Shown here piece after piece: positions 10,951-19,944 of a DNA stretch of 64,000 nt. Source of the DNA: Trichomonas vaginalis G3 (Eukaryota > Parabasalia > Trichomonadida > Trichomonadidae). The translations under genes were made by a program, and so were the position numbers. Positions within the stretch are counted from its first letter, which is position 1; each line of letters begins with the position of its first letter. The notes under the pieces were generated by a model, which saw nothing but the letters and a program-made list of their open reading frames with translations, made no database searches and was not told the DNA's origin. The stretch covers positions 23,575,896-23,639,895 of the forward strand of contig NC_067206.1 of the NCBI RefSeq assembly GCF_026262505.1, in the 5' to 3' direction.

Positions 10951-12990
10951 TTTCATGAAGAATGAAACAAGGAAACAGTATTTATTATACGTGTATCCAA
11001 TCTCTAATTCATTTTTTTCTGATATTGTTTTATATGGTGGATATAATGAATTAAAGAAAACTTTTCTATCATGCAAATTAATTGGAGTATTGATTTTGAC
11101 TTGTGAATTTTCCAATGGAGTGTGATACACGTGGAAAGTAATACCATCGATCAAAACATTTTTAGAAAACTTTTGAAAAACAATTGTTTTGTCATTATCT
11201 TTCAATTGTATTGGAGATTCTGGTAACTGACATTTGACATTTTCGACCAAAATTTTTTGTTTTGGATTTTCTTCTCCTGGAATTTCTGGGATAATATTGA
11301 TATTATCTTTTGCGATAAAATCTTTTTCAAAAGCAATTTCATCCCTGTGATTGATAAACTTGTTTCCACGAGAATCAAGGAAAACAACAGAGTCAATGAA
11401 ATGAGCCTTGACTTCATACTCAATCTTTTTAGTGTTGATGTTCATTATTCCCGTGAAAGTCATATCTTGTATTATGTCATTTATTGGGAAGATTAAATTA
11501 ATTTGTGCATCCTTCATTTCATAAGTTGGAGTTGGTGTTTCTTGTGATGTTGGATGAAATTCGATGTTAACTTTTGAAGCATTTCCAAAAACATAAACAG
11601 GAATACAAATTGGAGTTGTTTGGATGCCTCTTAATATGCAAGGAACATCAGCTTTGATGGAACTGAATGTTGGAATAGCATTTTCTTTATCAACATTAAC
11701 AGCTGCCATGTTAAACGCTGAATTATCAGCCTTAGTGAAGTCAATTTTAATATTAGCCTTATTAGAATCTAGGGTTGGTTTATTGTTTTTATTTTCAGGA
11801 GGATTGAATTCCTTAAATGGAAAATTATCAATTTTTTGGCGAACTTCTTGAAGATTTTTGATACATCTATCATATTCTTGGATTTTCATTTCGAGCTTCT
11901 CTAATTGATCTTTAGTATTAGATGCCGTAATATCTGGATTTTTCTTGTATTGAGGATTGTTAAATTTGTTTCTAAATTTTTCTAAATATGGTTTATCTGA
12001 CTGTTTGTTTTTGATAAATTCTGAAAGATCATTGAATGTATATTCTGTCTGGTTTGAAACAAAAATTACTGAGGTTTCATCTTCAACAATTTCTTTTGAA
12101 GAACTATCTTGTTCAAACTGATTTCTGTATTTCAATGGATCATCAATTTTCATTGCCTTTTCAAGTTGTAGAAGTGATTTTTTGATTTGGTTTTCTTTTT
12201 CTTTAATATCTTCATCGCATTTAATTTTCATTTCCGAAAATATTTTACGCTTATCTTTGAGATGATCATGAACATATCTAATATATTCTCCAATTGGATC
12301 CAATAGATAGCTTGTCTGTCCACAAATAAATGAATCCCATTTTTCTTTTGTCAAAGGACTGTATTTTTCCAAGCAGAAAGATAAGTAATCTCCAATAAAC
12401 AAGTTGGCTTGTCTGACATAATGATCATGTGATGTATATGTTGCTGCTTGTATAATGGAGTCATGCAACAAACATGTGAAGAATTCCTTGAAACAATATG
12501 GTGGATTTGACAAAGACAATGAAACAATGATTGACTTCTTGTTTTCTTTAACTGACAACAAATTTTGAATTGAATTGTTGACAGATTCTTTCATTTCACT
12601 TGTGAACTTATCTGTTTCGAAAACGATTTGTTTGAAAGAAGAAACAACTCTGATCATGAACATACTATATGTCAATACTTTATTTGATCCGTCAAGAAGT
12701 TTATAAAAGTCTGGATTCCGAATCAAGAAAAGACCTTGAGCTGGAAATTCATCAGTATATGATATTATTTTGTCATTGGTTTCAAATTGAGTGAAATCTC
12801 GAATGTCGTATTTCTTTGATGTGGCCTTTGCAATCAAATTTTCATAGTCTTCTTTCATGTATTTCCTCATATTTTGGACTGTCCTGAAATTAGTTTTATA
12901 TATTTTAGAACAAATTTTAAGTAAACTTTTTTCTGGGAAAAATGGAATTCTTATTGGCAAATTAACATCATATTTCTTATTGTATTTAAC
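10939..12990 (-). CDS. AAA+ giant gene, segment 8: linker with coiled coils
   Basis: About 670 residues. The middle contains two likely coiled coils (KEKENQIKKSLLQLEKAM and KDQLEKLEMKIQEYDRCI). The last 250 residues are beta-rich, with PCILRGIQTTPICIPVYVFG and ILVENVKCQLPESPIQL, suggesting a folded sandwich-like unit. No family is recognised. The reading changes frame near 10.96 kb and continues as NKTIKDCNNNLCLINKK, with sensible codons, into the next segment. Confidence 0.55.
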   Translation of the reverse strand, partial: VKYNKKYDVNLPIRIPFFPEKSLLKICSKIYKTNFRTVQNMRKYMKEDYENLIAKATSKKYDIRDFTQFETNDKIISYTDEFPAQGLFLIRNPDFYKLLDGSNKVLTYSMFMIRVVSSFKQIVFETDKFTSEMKESVNNSIQNLLSVKENKKSIIVSLSLSNPPYCFKEFFTCLLHDSIIQAATYTSHDHYVRQANLFIGDYLSFCLEKYSPLTKEKWDSFICGQTSYLLDPIGEYIRYVHDHLKDKRKIFSEMKIKCDEDIKEKENQIKKSLLQLEKAMKIDDPLKYRNQFEQDSSSKEIVEDETSVIFVSNQTEYTFNDLSEFIKNKQSDKPYLEKFRNKFNNPQYKKNPDITASNTKDQLEKLEMKIQEYDRCIKNLQEVRQKIDNFPFKEFNPPENKNNKPTLDSNKANIKIDFTKADNSAFNMAAVNVDKENAIPTFSSIKADVPCILRGIQTTPICIPVYVFGNASKVNIEFHPTSQETPTPTYEMKDAQINLIFPINDIIQDMTFTGIMNINTKKIEYEVKAHFIDSVVFLDSRGNKFINHRDEIAFEKDFIAKDNINIIPEIPGEENPKQKILVENVKCQLPESPIQLKDNDKTIVFQKFSKNVLIDGITFHVYHTPLENSQVKINTPINLHDRKVFFNSLYPPYKTISEKNELEIGYTYNKYCFLVSFFMKQNY

Positions 12991-14123
12991 AATAAATTCA
13001 TACCAGCTTGGACTAGGAAGTTTTTTTGGTTTATATAGCTGTTTACCTTTTCAATGAGATTATTAACATTGAATAAACTCCTGTCAGAATTATAAATTGC
13101 GTTCAGGTATTTGTCAAAAATATCAAAAAGTAATGCATTTGAATCATACATATTCAAAGTTAATGAAATACCATCATAAGTCTTAAAGATATTTCCTATG
13201 TTGTAGCCGCGCTTGTGTAATAATAAAAGACTTGAAATGCAACTGCTTGTATTCAAAAGATTGTAATAATGATACAAATCAGAAGAGAAATCCATTAATG
13301 CAATAAACCAGTCAGATTGATCTTTGTTTTCTGGATCAGTCTTTGTAACATAAGAAGAAAGTTTATCATAGGAAACTATATTTGATAACTTCGCTTGTTT
13401 GATTACTTCCTCTTGATCGATGCCAGTTGGAACCCAACCAATTGTTTCGGTCAAATCAAACAAAAATACTAATTCTGGATGAATTTCCTTCAATTTATTC
13501 CACTTCCTTTCATCTTCAGTATTAAGATTTCTCTTGTCGTATTCATTTTGAAGTTTACTCAGAATTTCCATGAAATCTTTTGGTAACTTGTCGTATTTTT
13601 TGAACGATTTCGCAATGAGATCGATGTTGTAAAGTTCAGTCAATGGATTATTGAAGGAATTAATTAGATCTGATATTTCAACTGTTTTTGATGGTAATAA
13701 ATCTTTCTTAATAATTATTGTTGTTAATTTATCAAGTAATGTAAGTAATTCATGGCTTTTTATTTCAAAGCATATTAAGTAAGCATCGAAAATAGGTTTG
13801 AATATTCCATCAAAAGGTTGTGAAATAACTCTAATATTTGGAACATTGAAATATAAATTTGGATATCTAAAAACATCGTTTTTGATTTCATCAGAAATAT
13901 AGATATACTTCAAATCAATGTTTTCTGAAGCGAGTTCACTTGGTAAAACAATGTCTTCGTATGTAGGATATGTTTGAGAAATGAATGTAAACTCTGCAAC
14001 GATCTCATTCAATTTAGAATCCTTTGATCTTTGACAATTGGCTATTGTTAAATCTTTGATTTCTTCGATTGTGTTAGCATTAAGTTTAGAAAGTTGTTCA
14101 ACAATTTGATACAATCTCTTCAA
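12951..14123 (-). CDS. AAA+ giant gene, segment 7: linker
   Basis: About 390 residues rich in Asn, Asp, Leu and Lys with predicted helices and no recognised domain. It lies where midasin has its long linker between AAA6 and the VWA. The frame is lost in a run of seven A residues (13020-13027 region) and resumes with KLPSPSWYEFIVKYNKKY in the adjacent frame, which joins directly to LPIRIPFFPEK of the next segment. Confidence 0.55.
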   Translation of the reverse strand: MKRLYQIVEQLSKLNANTIEEIKDLTIANCQRSKDSKLNEIVAEFTFISQTYPTYEDIVLPSELASENIDLKYIYISDEIKNDVFRYPNLYFNVPNIRVISQPFDGIFKPIFDAYLICFEIKSHELLTLLDKLTTIIIKKDLLPSKTVEISDLINSFNNPLTELYNIDLIAKSFKKYDKLPKDFMEILSKLQNEYDKRNLNTEDERKWNKLKEIHPELVFLFDLTETIGWVPTGIDQEEVIKQAKLSNIVSYDKLSSYVTKTDPENKDQSDWFIALMDFSSDLYHYYNLLNTSSCISSLLLLHKRGYNIGNIFKTYDGISLTLNMYDSNALLFDIFDKYLNAIYNSDRSLFNVNNLIEKVNSYINQKNFLVQAGMNLLLNTIRNMMLICQ

Positions 14124-14664
14124 ATAATTGAAATCGATGAACCAATTTGGTTTTGACCCAATTATTCAATAAATCTATGGCATTCAAGATGTCGTTCATC
14201 TTTGCCCGTTCAATGACTTTAAATACATCAATAATTGGCTGATCATTTTTTATTATTTCTTCAATTAATTTCTTAAATTCATTGCTATCAATTAATAACG
14301 ATAAATATAATTTCATTAATTCCTTAACAAAACCTTTATCAATTTTTTGAAAGAAAGAATTATAAATCTTTTGATTAAGTTCAATCTCATCATTATCTAT
14401 TTCGTTAAGATTCTTATTGTAAGTGATTGTCAAAGCTCTCTTGATTTGCTGGGAATCAACATCTTTATCATCAGGTTGACTATAATAAGTAATTAATCTG
14501 CAAATTCTTGATATTGATCTTCCTGTTATTTCGTAGCTTGAATCATTTGGATACTCCTGCTTCAGCCAATTGCGAATTTCACAATGACAAACTCCGATTC
14601 TTGTAGCAATTTCAATCTTATCAACTGTTGTATCAACATAATTAGTGTCTGGAATATTGAGCAT
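14098..14664 (-). CDS. AAA+ giant gene, segment 6: AAA6 lid
   Basis: Encodes about 188 residues of mainly helical sequence (VCHCEIRNWLKQEYP, SISRICRLITYYS, then several acidic helices) directly following the AAA6 sensor region. This fits the small helical lid of the last AAA module and the beginning of the long linker. The frame continues with no spacing from the preceding segment. A one-base surplus in an AAAA run near 14.14 kb moves the reading into the next segment (NWFIDFNYLKRLYQ). Confidence 0.55.
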   Translation of the reverse strand: MLNIPDTNYVDTTVDKIEIATRIGVCHCEIRNWLKQEYPNDSSYEITGRSISRICRLITYYSQPDDKDVDSQQIKRALTITYNKNLNEIDNDEIELNQKIYNSFFQKIDKGFVKELMKLYLSLLIDSNEFKKLIEEIIKNDQPIIDVFKVIERAKMNDILNAIDLLNNWVKTKLVHRFQLFEEIVSNC

Positions 14665-15380
14665 TGCTATTTGTGCGATTGATTTATAATCAATATCAAT
14701 TGGATCTATCTTTAGAATAGCACATCTTGAAATGATTGTTCGTGGAAGAGGAGTCTTTTTATGTGTTCCTACATCATTGTATGTGAAAATGATTCTAAAG
14801 TCTTCATTGATCTGATTTTGAGGATTTTTTGATTTGGATGAAAAGTGACACCTTCACCAACTTCATACAAATTCAAAGATGGTTCGAAATCAAGCAAAGT
14901 AATGATCCTTTCCAAAATATTTGAAGGACATGATTCAACACCATCGAATAAAACCCAATCGCCATTCCTCATTGCAGTAATCAAACCGGATTCTGAATAT
15001 TCCATGTTGTTGATCAACTGGCTGGCTTTTGTAATGATTTCTTTCGCTTCATTTCCAATTTTGATTGTGTTTTCATCGTTTGATGCTTTGACAATTTTGT
15101 CAATTTCATTTGCCAAAACTTTGTGTTTCTTGACTTCAACATTTTTACTATTGTTTCCAGAAATCATCATAGAGAGTTCATTAAAAGAAGGATCTTCGGA
15201 AAGCTTGGTTAAAATCTTTTTAATGTTTTGTTCACTGATATATTTCGATGGTTTATATGATCCAGTGATTGCTGAGATTGATGTATCAGCGTTGACAGGA
15301 ATAACAACTAATTTCTTGTTGATTGCTTGCGCAAACAATTTGACTGTATATGTCTTTCCTGATGCTGTTCCTCCTAACAA
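14665..15380 (-). CDS. AAA+ giant gene, segment 5: AAA6
   Basis: P-loop LGGTASGKTYTV at the start, then NADTSISAITGSYKP (the usual AAA_5 segment after strand 2), a Lys-rich insert and Walker B GDWVLFDGVESCPSNILERI, in which the catalytic Glu is replaced (FDGVE), so this site may bind without hydrolysing. A one-base shift in the A-run near 14.83 kb leads into the sensor part: EDFRIIFTYNDVGTHKK and PLPRTIISRCAI, which in midasin-type modules precedes the arginine-finger region. Confidence 0.65.
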
Positions 15381-15984
15381 TCAATGGATATCTCTTGAGT
15401 TTATTCGCTGCCAAACAATAAAACAATTTTTGTTCGCTTGGAGTCAGTGTCACAAGTTTTTCTTGGAGATTTCGAGCAAGATTGGCATTTTTGACGGGTA
15501 CTTGAACTATTAGATCACCAACCTTTAATGTGGATCCGCCTGGTTCATATGAAATATCTATTTTGCTCCATTCCTGATTTTGTTGGTTCTTTCGATCTTT
15601 GAATGTGATTTCTTGAAGCAAATTCTTTAGATTTTTGAAATGATATTCCAATTGAGAATACATTTGGCAGTTTCGTGCAATATTCATTTCAAAGTAATTA
15701 ACAGGTATCTCGGAAGTATTCTTCAAAATAGATTCACAAACAGCTCTCATTTCATTTGAATCGTATTCATCTCTTCTGAAGATAATTGCTGATTTCTTAA
15801 GATCAGGAGAAACATTTCCTGAAGCAATACCAATAATAGAAAATCTTCCTTTCTTCTCTGATTCTCCATTTGTCCTCATTATTTTGGATTCAGGGTTGTT
15901 ATCGAACAAACTTGTTAAAGCATCAATTAAACTTGGTGATGCTAGATTCAACTCTTCAATGATGATTAATGATCTGTGATTTGA
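15286..15984 (-). CDS. AAA+ giant gene, segment 4: AAA5 Walker B to AAA6 start
   Basis: Starts in frame after the TAA with SNHRSLIIIEELNLASPSL, the Walker B of AAA5, followed by sensor-like SIIGIASGNVSPDLKKS. It then runs through LKVGDLIVQVPV toward the next module (ANKLKRYPLI). The last 30 residues in this frame (after RYPLIV) are out of register: the LLGGTASGKT P-loop is in the neighbouring frame, so a one-base change lies near 15.37 kb. Confidence 0.65.
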   Translation of the reverse strand, partial: SNHRSLIIIEELNLASPSLIDALTSLFDNNPESKIMRTNGESEKKGRFSIIGIASGNVSPDLKKSAIIFRRDEYDSNEMRAVCESILKNTSEIPVNYFEMNIARNCQMYSQLEYHFKNLKNLLQEITFKDRKNQQNQEWSKIDISYEPGGSTLKVGDLIVQVPVKNANLARNLQEKLVTLTPSEQKLFYCLAANKLKRYPLIVRRNSIRKDIYSQIVCASNQQEISCYSCQR

Positions 15985-18900
15985 TTAACTTGCTGCTTTG
16001 AAGAGTTCTGTTGGAATATAATCGAAAATTTTGTTTCCGTTTATATCAACTTTGATTGAATTTCTTCCAAACAAATCTTCAACAGTTGTTGATCTCGACA
16101 ACTGGATTTTGATCACGTGAATATTGTTTGCGAAATCTTTCATCAAACTCGCAACATAGTCAGCAAGCATTGACTTGCAAGTACCTGTTGGTCCTTGAAT
16201 AATGATTGGAATATCTAATGACAATGCTGTGAAGATCTTTACACACATTGTTTGTGTTGTTTTTGTGAAAACAATATTTGAATTTGTTGGATCAACAGAA
16301 GGAGCTGAATAAGAAAGGATATAAGGATTATCTGATTTCAAGTATCCATCATCTATTTTCAAAGGTGTTTTGAATTCTTCGCATTGATTATTTTCTGTTC
16401 CTAAGATTTTCGCAGCTTGTACTTCTAATTTTTCTTTAGGAATTTCTTCAGAAGAATTCAAAATGTTGGTTTGAATTGTTTGGATTTGATCAATGATTGA
16501 TTTCATCAAAATCAATTTATGGATATGGAATTTCGGATCATTAACATATTTATCAGATAATCCTGTGATTGTCTTTTTCTCTGCAACAGTATATGGTTTG
16601 ATAGAAATGATGTTAAATCTTGATTTCATGGCTTCAGAAATCCTATTAAAATCATTCAAAGAACTCAAAGCAATGATTCTAAATCTATATTTTGAATTTT
16701 GATCGAGACTTATTTTGATAGTTTTATCTTTTTCTGGAGTGATTGTGTTCGTGTAATCTTCAGTTAATGTTAATTCTGGTTCTATTGATAACAATTCATT
16801 GAATCTTTCAATAACAGATGTTGGAGGTTTTGAAAAATTCTTGATGATTATAGGAGATTGTCTGAAAAGATAGTGAGTAATTAATCCAGGTTTGAAAACA
16901 GTTGTGTAATCACCTATCGCTGTATTTGGTATATCAGCAATTAATTGTTTTGTGATGTAATCAACAGATTTCTTGAGATAAGGAACATCAATTTGTTTTG
17001 TGAATTCAACTAATTTATCTAAATTTTCTTTGTTTCTGACAAAATTCTTTTTGAAATCTGTGAATTTCGGATATAATTTTTCATTTGAAATCATAATTGT
17101 ATGAAGTAAATCAAGCAAAATCCTTTCATATGTCTGTTGTCTTACATAAGAAACTTGGCCAATTAAAGAAGCTGTTGTTGTTTCACTTCCTAATGTTACT
17201 TGGCTTGGATCAACTGTTATTGAATTTGCCAAAAATGTCTTGAATGATGATTCTCCAACAATTAATAAAGGATCAGTTGGAGGAACTAAAGAAGCCAAGA
17301 AAACTGCATTCCAAAATGATGAAATTGATTCAGGAACTCTCTTTGAATTCTCAATGTTAAAAACAGATTTAATTCTAAGAATACCTTTGATTACATAGTT
17401 ATCTTGAGGAACTGCATCTGTAGATAATATTGAGACCAATTTATCGATGTCTGGATATCCAAATGATTCTCCAACAACTTGACAAATTGTTTTAGTTGAT
17501 TTTTCTGGATCAGGACACATCATCCATGACATAAATAATGCATGCATCATTGCGGATGGAGCAAAAGATATTTTATTCCATTCATCATTGTTTTGGAGGA
17601 ACTCAATAGGCTCAGAATTTTTAACTCTTCGGCAGAACCTTCTGACTTCTCTAAATGACCATGGACGGATTTTGTCATCCTCTTGGAATTTTTTGTTGAT
17701 ATTTATGACAAAATCTGTCAATGCATTTGTTAATAATGGCAAATTGTATTCAGAAGTAATTAGTTTGATTACTTCTTTGATGGAGTTGATAGGGAATGGA
17801 TAATCAAAGCAAACAACACGTTTAAGAAGTACTTGTGGTAATGGCTTCCGACCAAACATCGTGTTATCGTTCTGACAAACGATGAAAAAGTATTTTTCAT
17901 GGATTATTGTTGTTCCTACTGATGGAATTTCTATTGATTCTCCTGGTTTTTGTTCTAGAGCTATGATGATGGATTGAAGTACATTGATTTCTGCGAGATT
18001 TGCTTCATCTGCTATGAAGAAACCTCCTTCTTTGATTGCTTTTAGTAATTGTCCTTTTGAATTGTCACTTTTTCCACGAGAAATTGTGATGTTTCCTATC
18101 AAATCGGACAATTTTGTTTCTGCGTTGAAAGACACTTTATAGGCATTGAAATTCAATCCTTTTGCCAATGAAACAGCTGCTGAGGTCTTTTCGAAACCTG
18201 TTCCACTCTGAAGAACAATGTGTTGGCCAATGTTTTGCATCAAAATAATCAATGAAACAATGTTTTCAAGTGGAGGAGAATCTTTGAAATAAAAACCTGT
18301 TGTTGGTCCTGTTATTTTTCTAATAATGACTTCTCTGATTGATTCATGCAATTCTGGTGTCTTGTGGTCGATGTAAATTTCCTTTAAAGCATTAAAAATT
18401 GCACGTTGTGCGGAATCTGAGTTGAAATTAGGATATTTTGTACAGATTATACGTAATCCATTAACAATCTTTGATATATTAGAGATACCATCTATTTTTA
18501 TGATTTCGTTAATGAGATTTTCTGAGAAAGAAATTTGATTTCCTTTTTTTGTTTCCAATAATGCATTAATAAGTTCTTTAACTTGTTCCTGTGCCTTTGA
18601 AGGATCAATTTGGAAATCAATTTCTATAATTGTGAATCGATTTTTCAATGCAGGAGACAAATTCTTTAATTGATTCTTTGTAACAGTGGCAATGATCTGG
18701 AAATGATCAGTAATTCTGACTTCAAGACCTTCAAAACACTCTGTTACACTGAAACGTGTAGAATTATGTGATCCAGTCTTCTTATTTAATAAAACATTTG
18801 AATAAGCATCGAGAATTGGATTGATTCGTTCGATGACTTGTGGAGAAGCATTCTCTAGTTGGTCAATAATCAGTGCACGACCTTCTTTTGCTGCTTTTAC

Positions 18901-19098
18901 GATAGGTCCGTCCTTCCATTCAACGATTTTTTCTTTGGATGTCGTGTAGCAGCCAACAATATCTGATGTTGTCATCTCTTGATGGCAAATCATGAAGTAA
19001 GCATCACGATGTTTAAATAATTTTGTCGCCCATTTTGCAATTTGGGTTTTTCCGGATCCGTCCGGGCCAACAATGAGAATTTTTTGATTTTTATCCAT
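15985..19098 (-). CDS. AAA+ giant gene, segment 3: AAA2, AAA3, AAA4 and P-loop of AAA5
   Basis: 1,037 uninterrupted codons. AAA2: GPDGSGKT at 11-18, Walker B LIIDQLEN at 76-83 with Gln in place of the usual Glu, SPALKNRF near 148-155. AAA3: degenerate P-loop SGTGFEKT at 298-305, intact Walker B FFIADEANLA at 360-369, sensor region VCQNDNTMFGRKPLPQVLLK. AAA4: degenerate GESSFKT at 615-621, without the Gly before Lys, so probably not hydrolytic. AAA5: GPTGTCKS at 969-976. The mix of active-looking and degenerate sites is what one sees in midasin and dynein rings. The first ATG here is internal to the giant protein. An in-frame TAA follows residue 1037, and the frame resumes directly with the Walker B of AAA5. 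Confidence 0.75.
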   Translation of the reverse strand: MDKNQKILIVGPDGSGKTQIAKWATKLFKHRDAYFMICHQEMTTSDIVGCYTTSKEKIVEWKDGPIVKAAKEGRALIIDQLENASPQVIERINPILDAYSNVLLNKKTGSHNSTRFSVTECFEGLEVRITDHFQIIATVTKNQLKNLSPALKNRFTIIEIDFQIDPSKAQEQVKELINALLETKKGNQISFSENLINEIIKIDGISNISKIVNGLRIICTKYPNFNSDSAQRAIFNALKEIYIDHKTPELHESIREVIIRKITGPTTGFYFKDSPPLENIVSLIILMQNIGQHIVLQSGTGFEKTSAAVSLAKGLNFNAYKVSFNAETKLSDLIGNITISRGKSDNSKGQLLKAIKEGGFFIADEANLAEINVLQSIIIALEQKPGESIEIPSVGTTIIHEKYFFIVCQNDNTMFGRKPLPQVLLKRVVCFDYPFPINSIKEVIKLITSEYNLPLLTNALTDFVININKKFQEDDKIRPWSFREVRRFCRRVKNSEPIEFLQNNDEWNKISFAPSAMMHALFMSWMMCPDPEKSTKTICQVVGESFGYPDIDKLVSILSTDAVPQDNYVIKGILRIKSVFNIENSKRVPESISSFWNAVFLASLVPPTDPLLIVGESSFKTFLANSITVDPSQVTLGSETTTASLIGQVSYVRQQTYERILLDLLHTIMISNEKLYPKFTDFKKNFVRNKENLDKLVEFTKQIDVPYLKKSVDYITKQLIADIPNTAIGDYTTVFKPGLITHYLFRQSPIIIKNFSKPPTSVIERFNELLSIEPELTLTEDYTNTITPEKDKTIKISLDQNSKYRFRIIALSSLNDFNRISEAMKSRFNIISIKPYTVAEKKTITGLSDKYVNDPKFHIHKLILMKSIIDQIQTIQTNILNSSEEIPKEKLEVQAAKILGTENNQCEEFKTPLKIDDGYLKSDNPYILSYSAPSVDPTNSNIVFTKTTQTMCVKIFTALSLDIPIIIQGPTGTCKSMLADYVASLMKDFANNIHVIKIQLSRSTTVEDLFGRNSIKVDINGNKIFDYIPTELFKAAS

Positions 19099-19127
19099 AA
19101 AGAAGTGTATTTTGCGAAGAATATTCG

Positions 19128-19942
19128 TTAAAACATCATTCTTCCAGACATTTTGGATTTGTTTTTGCTTAAATAGTTGGTAAACATCGAGCCCTTCTTC
19201 GTGGTTTGGATTTGTTTTTGCTTAAATAGTTGGTAAACATCGAGCCCTTCTTCGTGGTTTGGATATATTTTGCATTCTTTAAGTTTATCTGCAATAAGAT
19301 TTGATTTATCAAGACCAAGAAGCGATTGATAATAATAAAATAAAGAACGATATAAATTTTTGGGATCGGCTGTAGATAAAAGCGCAGTCTTAAGGTTTCT
19401 AATTGTAAAACTATAGTCACTGTTGCTCTCTGAGGCACAAGATTTATGAAATTCAATAACTTGCTTTATTTGATCTTTTGAAATGTTTTTATTGAAGTTA
19501 GAACATAGAGATGTTAGTTGGTCATCACCAAAATCATTAAACTCAATAATTTGGAAGTGAGATGTGAGTTTTGATGTCAGTTTATTACGCATTGATGCAA
19601 ATGCACTATCAGAATCGTTTTGGGTAGCTATCAGCTTGAAGTTTTCGTGCATTTTTATGGGAGAAGCATTTAAAGCTGGATCATCTACGTATAAATCTTC
19701 AGTATCTAATGAAGACTCAATGCATTGCAGAACATCTTCATGAGCGAGATTGAACTCATCAAGTATAAGAGGATATCCTTTCTTAAAAGCTAAAGAATAC
19801 ATTCCATAATCAAAAATTGGATTGGAATCTTTGTCAAGGGTTAGATTTCCAATGAGCTGATCGATTGTGGTCTCTGAACTGAAGTTAAATTTGTAATATG
19901 TCCCAATTTTTTCAAAAATTTTCTCTGCAATTGTTGTTTTCT
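19128..19942 (-). CDS. AAA+ giant gene, segment 2: rest of AAA1
   Basis: Continues the first AAA module: KTTIAEKIF after the P-loop, then FSSETTIDQLIGNL, the Walker B YPLILDEFNLAHEDVL (aspartate and glutamate present) and sensor-1 LIATQNDSD followed by a basic segment ending in FQIIEF. This DEFNLA signature is typical of the AAA_5 (midasin/dynein-related) family. Near the 3' end a 53-bp tandem duplication (19.15-19.26 kb) shifts the frame. Without it, the reading continues VWKNDVLTNILRKIHFFMDK into the next segment. Confidence 0.65.
19151..19256. repeat. 53-bp tandem duplication inside the AAA+ gene
   Basis: Two adjacent identical 53-bp copies (start TTTGGATTTGTTTTTGCTTA, end CTTCTTCGTGG). 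Because 53 is not a multiple of three, the second copy shifts the reading frame. The copies look identical by eye, so the duplication is recent or an assembly artefact. Confidence 0.8.
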
Positions 19943-19944
19943 TA

